This document shows, in pieces, positions 59,811 to 64,000 of a DNA stretch of 64,000 bases (positions are counted from its first letter, which is position 1; every line of letters starts with the position of its first letter). Made by a program: the position numbers and the translations under genes. The DNA is from Clostridium carboxidivorans P7 (GTDB lineage: Bacteria; Bacillota; Clostridia; Clostridiales; Clostridiaceae): positions 4,774,001 to 4,838,000 of the forward strand of contig NZ_CP011803.1 in NCBI RefSeq assembly GCF_001038625.1. The letters run 5' to 3'. The notes beneath the pieces are model-generated. The model did not search any database, was not told where the DNA came from, and saw only the letters and a program-made list of their open reading frames with translations.

Positions 59811-60986
59811 ATGAGAAGATTATTTACGTCAGAATCGGTTACTGAAGGACATCCAGATAAAATGTGTGACCAGATTTCAGATGCTATTCTTGATGCTATA
59901 TTAGAACAAGATCCAAATGGAAGGGTAGCTTGTGAGACAGCTACTACTACAGGAATGGTTTTGGTTATGGGAGAAATATCAACTAAATGTTATGTAGATA
60001 TTCCTAAAATAGTAAGAAAGACTGTAGAAGAAATAGGATATACTAGAGCTAAATTTGGTTTTGATTATGCTACATGTTCTGTAATTACTTCTATAGATGA
60101 GCAATCTGCAGATATAGCTATGGGAGTAGATGAAGCATTAGAATCTAAAAGTGGTAAAATGGATAAAATAGAAGCTATAGGTGCAGGTGACCAAGGAATG
60201 ATGTTTGGTTTTGCTACAAACGAAACAGCTGAATATATGCCTATGCCAATAAGCTTAGCACATAAGCTTTCAAGAAGACTAACTGAAGTTAGAAAAAATG
60301 AAACTTTAGGATATTTAAGACCAGATGGAAAAACTCAAGTTACAGTAGAATATGAAGATAACAGACCCGTTAGGATAGATACTATTGTAATATCAACACA
60401 GCATGATCCAGAAGCAACACATGATCAAATAGAAAAAGATATGATAGAACAAGTAATAAAACCAATTATCCCATCTGAACTTTTAGATGAAGATACTAAA
60501 TATTTTATAAATCCAACAGGAAGATTCGTTGTTGGTGGACCTCAAGGAGACTCTGGATTAACAGGAAGAAAGATTATAGTTGATACTTATGGTGGATATG
60601 GAAGACATGGCGGTGGAGCTTTCTCAGGAAAGGATCCAACGAAAGTGGATAGATCTGCTGCATATGCTGCAAGATGGGTTGCTAAAAATCTTGTTGCAGC
60701 TGGAGTTGCAGACAAACTTGAAATACAGCTTGCATATGCTATTGGTGTAGCAAAGCCTGTATCTATAACAGTAGATACATTTGGAACAGGAAAAATATCT
60801 GAGGATAAAATAGTTGAAATAGTTAATAAGGTTTTTGATTTGAGACCAGCAGCTATTATAAGAGATTTAGATTTAAGAAGACCTATATATAAACAAGTTG
60901 CTGCTTATGGACATTTTGGAAGAACTGATATAAATGTACCATGGGAACAATTAAACAAAGTTGAAGAAATAAAAAAATATTTATAA
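59811..60986 (+). CDS. metK: S-adenosylmethionine synthetase
   Basis: The 391-residue enzyme makes SAM from methionine and ATP. The start RLFTSESVTEGHPDKMCDQI is diagnostic, GAGDQGMMFGFA lies near residue 123 and the P-loop-like GGGAFSGKDPTKVDRSAAY near 267. The length is standard. It is under an S-box riboswitch, which represses it when SAM is abundant. The ATG follows AAGGGAGAG. A terminator follows. Confidence 0.97.
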   Translation: MRRLFTSESVTEGHPDKMCDQISDAILDAILEQDPNGRVACETATTTGMVLVMGEISTKCYVDIPKIVRKTVEEIGYTRAKFGFDYATCSVITSIDEQSADIAMGVDEALESKSGKMDKIEAIGAGDQGMMFGFATNETAEYMPMPISLAHKLSRRLTEVRKNETLGYLRPDGKTQVTVEYEDNRPVRIDTIVISTQHDPEATHDQIEKDMIEQVIKPIIPSELLDEDTKYFINPTGRFVVGGPQGDSGLTGRKIIVDTYGGYGRHGGGAFSGKDPTKVDRSAAYAARWVAKNLVAAGVADKLEIQLAYAIGVAKPVSITVDTFGTGKISEDKIVEIVNKVFDLRPAAIIRDLDLRRPIYKQVAAYGHFGRTDINVPWEQLNKVEEIKKYL

Positions 60987-60995
60987 AAGTAAGGG

Positions 60996-61025
60996 GCTGT
61001 TGCACTAAGTGCAACAGCTTTTTTT
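60996..61025 (+). terminator. Terminator of metK
   Basis: GCTGTTGCACT (60996-61006) and AGTGCAACAGC (61008-61018) form a hairpin whose tip opens into a small loop, followed by a T run. Confidence 0.88.
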
Positions 61026-61042
61026 AAAGATTTAAATTGTTT

Positions 61043-61080
61043 ATGAACTTTGTATATTTACAAAGTTCATATGATATAAT
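61043..61080 (+). promoter_or_regulatory. Palindromic operator-like site overlapping the recD2 promoter
   Basis: ATGAACTTTGTA (61043-61054) and TACAAAGTTCAT (61059-61070) are perfect inverted copies with a 4-nt centre. An extended -10 TGATATAAT at 61072-61080 follows at once, so a dimeric repressor bound here would block the promoter. The regulator family cannot be named. Confidence 0.5.
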
Positions 61081-61117
61081 TAAAAATAAAACACTAGTAA
61101 AAATTAGGAGAGATTTT

Positions 61118-63373
61118 ATGCAGCAAATACAAGGTGTAGTTGAAAATATAGTTTTTCAAAATGAAGAAAATGGATATGCTGTGGCCAAAATTAAAGATAA
61201 AAGTGAAAATATAACTATAGTAGGATGTATACCTTTTATTACGGAAGGTCAAAATTTAAAACTTATAGGTGAATGGGTTCTTCATCCACAATTTGGACAG
61301 CAATTTAAAGTTTCTGGATGCGAAGAAATAGTACCAAATTCTATAGTTGGTATAGAAAGATATTTATCATCAGGGATAATATCTGGTATTGGGCCTGTCA
61401 CAGCTAAAAAAATAGTAGAAAAGTTTGGTGAACAAACTTTAGATATATTGGATAATCACATAGAAAGACTTAAAGAGATAGAAGGTATAGGTGCAAAAAA
61501 AATAGCTTTAATAGATGATTCATATTCTAAGCAAAATGAAATAAGAAATATAATGGTTTTTTTGCAAACTTATGGAGTTACTCCAAACCAATGTGTTAAG
61601 ATACATAAAAGATTTGGAACAGAATCTATAAAAGTTGTAAAAGAAAATCCATATATTTTGACAGAAGAAATATCGGGTATAGGATTTAAAACATCAGATA
61701 AGATTGCAAGAAGTCTTGGTATAGATGCAGAATCTCCTTTTAGAATACAAAGTGGAATAAGGTACATTATAAATCAATTTTGTGGCCTTGGAAACACATA
61801 TATGCCGTTAGAAAAGTTACTTAAAGAGGGAATTAGTATATTAGGAGTAACTAAAGAAAAAATTGAAGAGAATATATATGATAGTTCTATAAATGGAAAA
61901 CTAAAGTTGGAAAAGTTTGAAGATAAATTATGTGTCTTTACAATTCCATACTATTATTGTGAACTTGGAGTTACAAAAAAGATACTTACTTTAGCTGTAA
62001 ATGATTATGGAGATATGAAGATAAATGTAGATGAAGAAATAGAGAGTTTTGAAAATGATAATTGTATAAAGTTTGCGGATTCACAAAAAGAAGCTATAAG
62101 AGGTGCCATAGAGAATGGAGTTGAAATAATAACTGGAGGACCAGGTACAGGAAAAACTACTATTATAAATTGTATAACAGAAATATTTGAAAAACTTAAG
62201 CTTAGGGTCTTTATGGCAGCACCAACAGGCAGAGCTGCTAAAAGGATGACAGAAGCTACAGGACGTGAAGCTAAAACAATTCATAGACTTTTGGAAATGG
62301 GAGTAGGTGATGAAGAAGAACCAGGTATGCTATTTTCTAAAGGTGAAAATTCTCCTTTAGAGTGTGATGTCATTATAATAGATGAAGCTTCCATGATAGA
62401 TATTATGCTTATGAATAACCTTTTGAAGGCAGTTGACATAAGTACAAGAATTATAATTGTAGGAGATGTGGATCAGCTTCCCTCTGTAGGCCCTGGAAAT
62501 GTATTGCGGGATTTAATTGAAAGCAGATGTATTAAGGTTGTTAGGCTGAAGGAAATTTTTAGACAATCAACAGAAAGCATGATAGTAGTTAATGCGCATA
62601 AAATTAATAATGGGGAAATGCCTTTAATGAATCAAAAAAACAAGGACTTTTACTTTATAAAATGTGAAGATGTAAATAAAATAACAGATACATTGATATC
62701 TCTTGTAGATAAAAGGCTGCCTAACTTTAATAAAAAATGGAATAAAATCAATGATATACAAATACTTTCACCTATGAGAAAAGGGATTTTGGGTGTTTCT
62801 AACCTAAACAAAAAACTTCAGGATATTTTAAATCCTAAAGCCCAAAATAAAAAAGAAAAAGAATTTAGGGATATTGTATTTAGGGTCGGAGATAAAATAA
62901 TGCAAACCAAAAACAATTATTCCTTGAAATGGACTAGGGTTTCAGGAGAAGGTGAATATGAAGGAGTAGGTATTTTTAATGGAGATGTTGGATTTATACA
63001 GGATATAGATGAAGATAAAGATACTGTAGCCGTAATATTTGATGATGAGAGAAAAGTTATATATGACAATATGTATTTGGACGAAATTGATTTAGCTTAT
63101 GCTGTAACTATCCATAAGAGTCAGGGAAGTGAATTTCCTGTAGTTATTATACCTATGTATATGGGCGCGCCATTATTAATGAATAGAAATTTATTGTATA
63201 CGGCTATTACTAGAGCCAAACAATTAGTTGTTTTAGTAGGAGAATTAAAAGCTATAAAATTTATGATAGATAATGATAGAAGTTTTGAAAGATATTCGTT
63301 ATTAAAACATAGAATAATGGATATAATGGAGAGTGAAGTAAATGTTGTTGTTTCAGAAGATGAGGTTGAATAA
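61118..63373 (+). CDS. recD2: RecD2-type ATP-dependent DNA helicase
   Basis: The 751-residue superfamily 1B 5'-3' helicase is of the RecD2 (YrrC) type found without RecBC. It has an N-terminal OB-like region, helix-hairpin-helix repeats (about 95-200), Walker A GGPGTGKTTI near residue 341 and Walker B IIIDEASMID near 420. C-terminal motifs YAVTIHKSQGSEF and LLYTAITRAK are also present. The start is ATG 61118, after AGGAGAG; the longer frame from 61037 runs through the operator-like palindrome. It acts in DNA repair and replication-fork rescue in homologs. Confidence 0.93.
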   Translation: MQQIQGVVENIVFQNEENGYAVAKIKDKSENITIVGCIPFITEGQNLKLIGEWVLHPQFGQQFKVSGCEEIVPNSIVGIERYLSSGIISGIGPVTAKKIVEKFGEQTLDILDNHIERLKEIEGIGAKKIALIDDSYSKQNEIRNIMVFLQTYGVTPNQCVKIHKRFGTESIKVVKENPYILTEEISGIGFKTSDKIARSLGIDAESPFRIQSGIRYIINQFCGLGNTYMPLEKLLKEGISILGVTKEKIEENIYDSSINGKLKLEKFEDKLCVFTIPYYYCELGVTKKILTLAVNDYGDMKINVDEEIESFENDNCIKFADSQKEAIRGAIENGVEIITGGPGTGKTTIINCITEIFEKLKLRVFMAAPTGRAAKRMTEATGREAKTIHRLLEMGVGDEEEPGMLFSKGENSPLECDVIIIDEASMIDIMLMNNLLKAVDISTRIIIVGDVDQLPSVGPGNVLRDLIESRCIKVVRLKEIFRQSTESMIVVNAHKINNGEMPLMNQKNKDFYFIKCEDVNKITDTLISLVDKRLPNFNKKWNKINDIQILSPMRKGILGVSNLNKKLQDILNPKAQNKKEKEFRDIVFRVGDKIMQTKNNYSLKWTRVSGEGEYEGVGIFNGDVGFIQDIDEDKDTVAVIFDDERKVIYDNMYLDEIDLAYAVTIHKSQGSEFPVVIIPMYMGAPLLMNRNLLYTAITRAKQLVVLVGELKAIKFMIDNDRSFERYSLLKHRIMDIMESEVNVVVSEDEVE

Positions 63374-64000
63374 TGAAAAAGAAAAGTTAAGTGAAGCTAT
63401 ATTAACTTGGAGCATGGGCAGAGATAAATTCCTAAATGTAAGATCATTACCTTATAATTCTTCAGAAATATTTATAAAAGTTATACTACATTATGTGTTT
63501 AATCATAAGAAAGTAATGTATATTACAAATGAAAGTTCAGAAAAAGTTGATATCATAGAAAAAATGAAGAAATATACAGGATTTAGAAGTTATGCCTATT
63601 TAAGAAACAATGAAGTAGAATCAAGTGCTCTACTCAAAATAAGTAATTTTTATAATGCATCTAAAATAGTGGAAAAATTTGATTTGATAATTTATGATGA
63701 TATAAATAGTTTTCCTATGCAGAATATTTATGAAATATTAGGTTTGATAACGAAAATTTCTAAAAGCAATACTAAGGTTTTAATGTATGCTGTAGAAAAT
63801 ATAATGAGAAATAAAAAAGAATTTTTACTTCCTGTAAGAGATAATAAAAGTCCTATAATAGAGCCAAGGACTATACTTACAAGAATAGATGTAAATAAGG
63901 ATATACCTTTTATGGTATATGACTATATAAAATGGTCTATAAGTTGTGGTAGAAAAGTTATTATATGTGTACCTAGTAAGGATAAAGTTCCCAAAGTACA
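63342..64000 (+). CDS. Degenerate ComFA-like protein, cut by the window edge
   Basis: The frame from ATG 63342 stays open to the window end, giving 219 or more residues. It overlaps the recD2 end by 32 nt, with GGAG about 10 nt upstream; ATG 63360 is another possible start. The segment FDLIIYDDINSFPMQNIYEI resembles the DEAD-like region of ComFA, and IIEPRTILTRIDVNKDIPF its inter-domain part. The place where ComFA has its Walker A shows no GKT motif (LPYNSSEIFIKVI). It may have lost ATPase activity. A comF-type phosphoribosyltransferase would be expected downstream. Confidence 0.55.
   Translation, partial: MLLFQKMRLNNEKEKLSEAILTWSMGRDKFLNVRSLPYNSSEIFIKVILHYVFNHKKVMYITNESSEKVDIIEKMKKYTGFRSYAYLRNNEVESSALLKISNFYNASKIVEKFDLIIYDDINSFPMQNIYEILGLITKISKSNTKVLMYAVENIMRNKKEFLLPVRDNKSPIIEPRTILTRIDVNKDIPFMVYDYIKWSISCGRKVIICVPSKDKVPKV

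Overview
The window is a low-GC Firmicute chromosome segment, almost certainly Clostridium sensu stricto. The base composition is very AT-rich, most genes have strong GGAGG-type ribosome sites with frequent TTG/GTG starts, and there is a large complement of endospore genes (sipL, yabG, gerK-type genes, spoIIR, ypeB, spoIID, spoIIQ, spoIIID, yyaC, cotS relatives). The species cannot be named from sequence alone. Nearly all of the window is coding. No prophage, IS transposase or CRISPR array was seen.

Layout. About 1-2.9 kb: a radical SAM/SPASM protein cut by the left edge, an orphan solute-binding lipoprotein, and a promoter-plus-terminator pair without an ORF that looks like a small RNA gene. 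About 2.9-10.5 kb: a spore-surface cluster made of two divergent glycosyltransferase/CotS-kinase modules, a third CotS protein, a degraded CotS pseudokinase, a Lys-rich 67-residue protein and an ECF transporter S subunit. About 10.5-18.9 kb: yabG, veg, sipL, cyanophycinase and cyanophycin synthetase, then ispE. This resembles the Bacillus yabG-veg-sspF-ispE region near the origin, but with sipL and cphBA inserted. Two palindromic MITE-like elements lie here, after sipL and over the ispE stop codon. About 19-28.7 kb: a GerA/GerK-type germinant receptor operon, spoIIR, a lipid-type glycosyltransferase, ypeB without sleB beside it, a PP-loop tRNA-thiolation-like protein, a DUF1934 protein and a small unknown gene.

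About 29-58 kb is a long housekeeping block in nearly the order known from the Bacillus subtilis pyrG-rho-rpmE-tdk-prfA-prmC-upp-atp-murA-spoIID-spoIIQ-spoIIID-mbl region. It holds CTP synthase, Rho, L31, thymidine kinase, PrmC/RF1, TsaC/Sua5, YwlE, RpiB, Upp, dCMP deaminase, TagO/MnaA (wall polymer precursors), the complete F1Fo ATP synthase operon (predicted H+-coupled), YwmB, MurA and the engulfment/mother-cell genes spoIID, spoIIQ and spoIIID, then mbl/mreB.

About 57.5-64 kb: YyaC-like protease, a secreted low-complexity protein, five tRNA genes (Thr-Tyr-Val-Thr-Tyr, with the Thr-Tyr pair duplicated), an S-box (SAM-I) riboswitch controlling metK, recD2 behind a palindromic operator-like site, and the start of a ComFA-like protein lacking its ATP-binding motif.

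The best candidates for something undescribed are the duplicated GT/CotS spore-surface modules with their pseudokinase, the putative small RNA at 2.84-2.97 kb, the two palindromic elements, the large nested terminator after pyrG, the SpoIIQ with a replaced LytM histidine, and the palindrome over the recD2 promoter.
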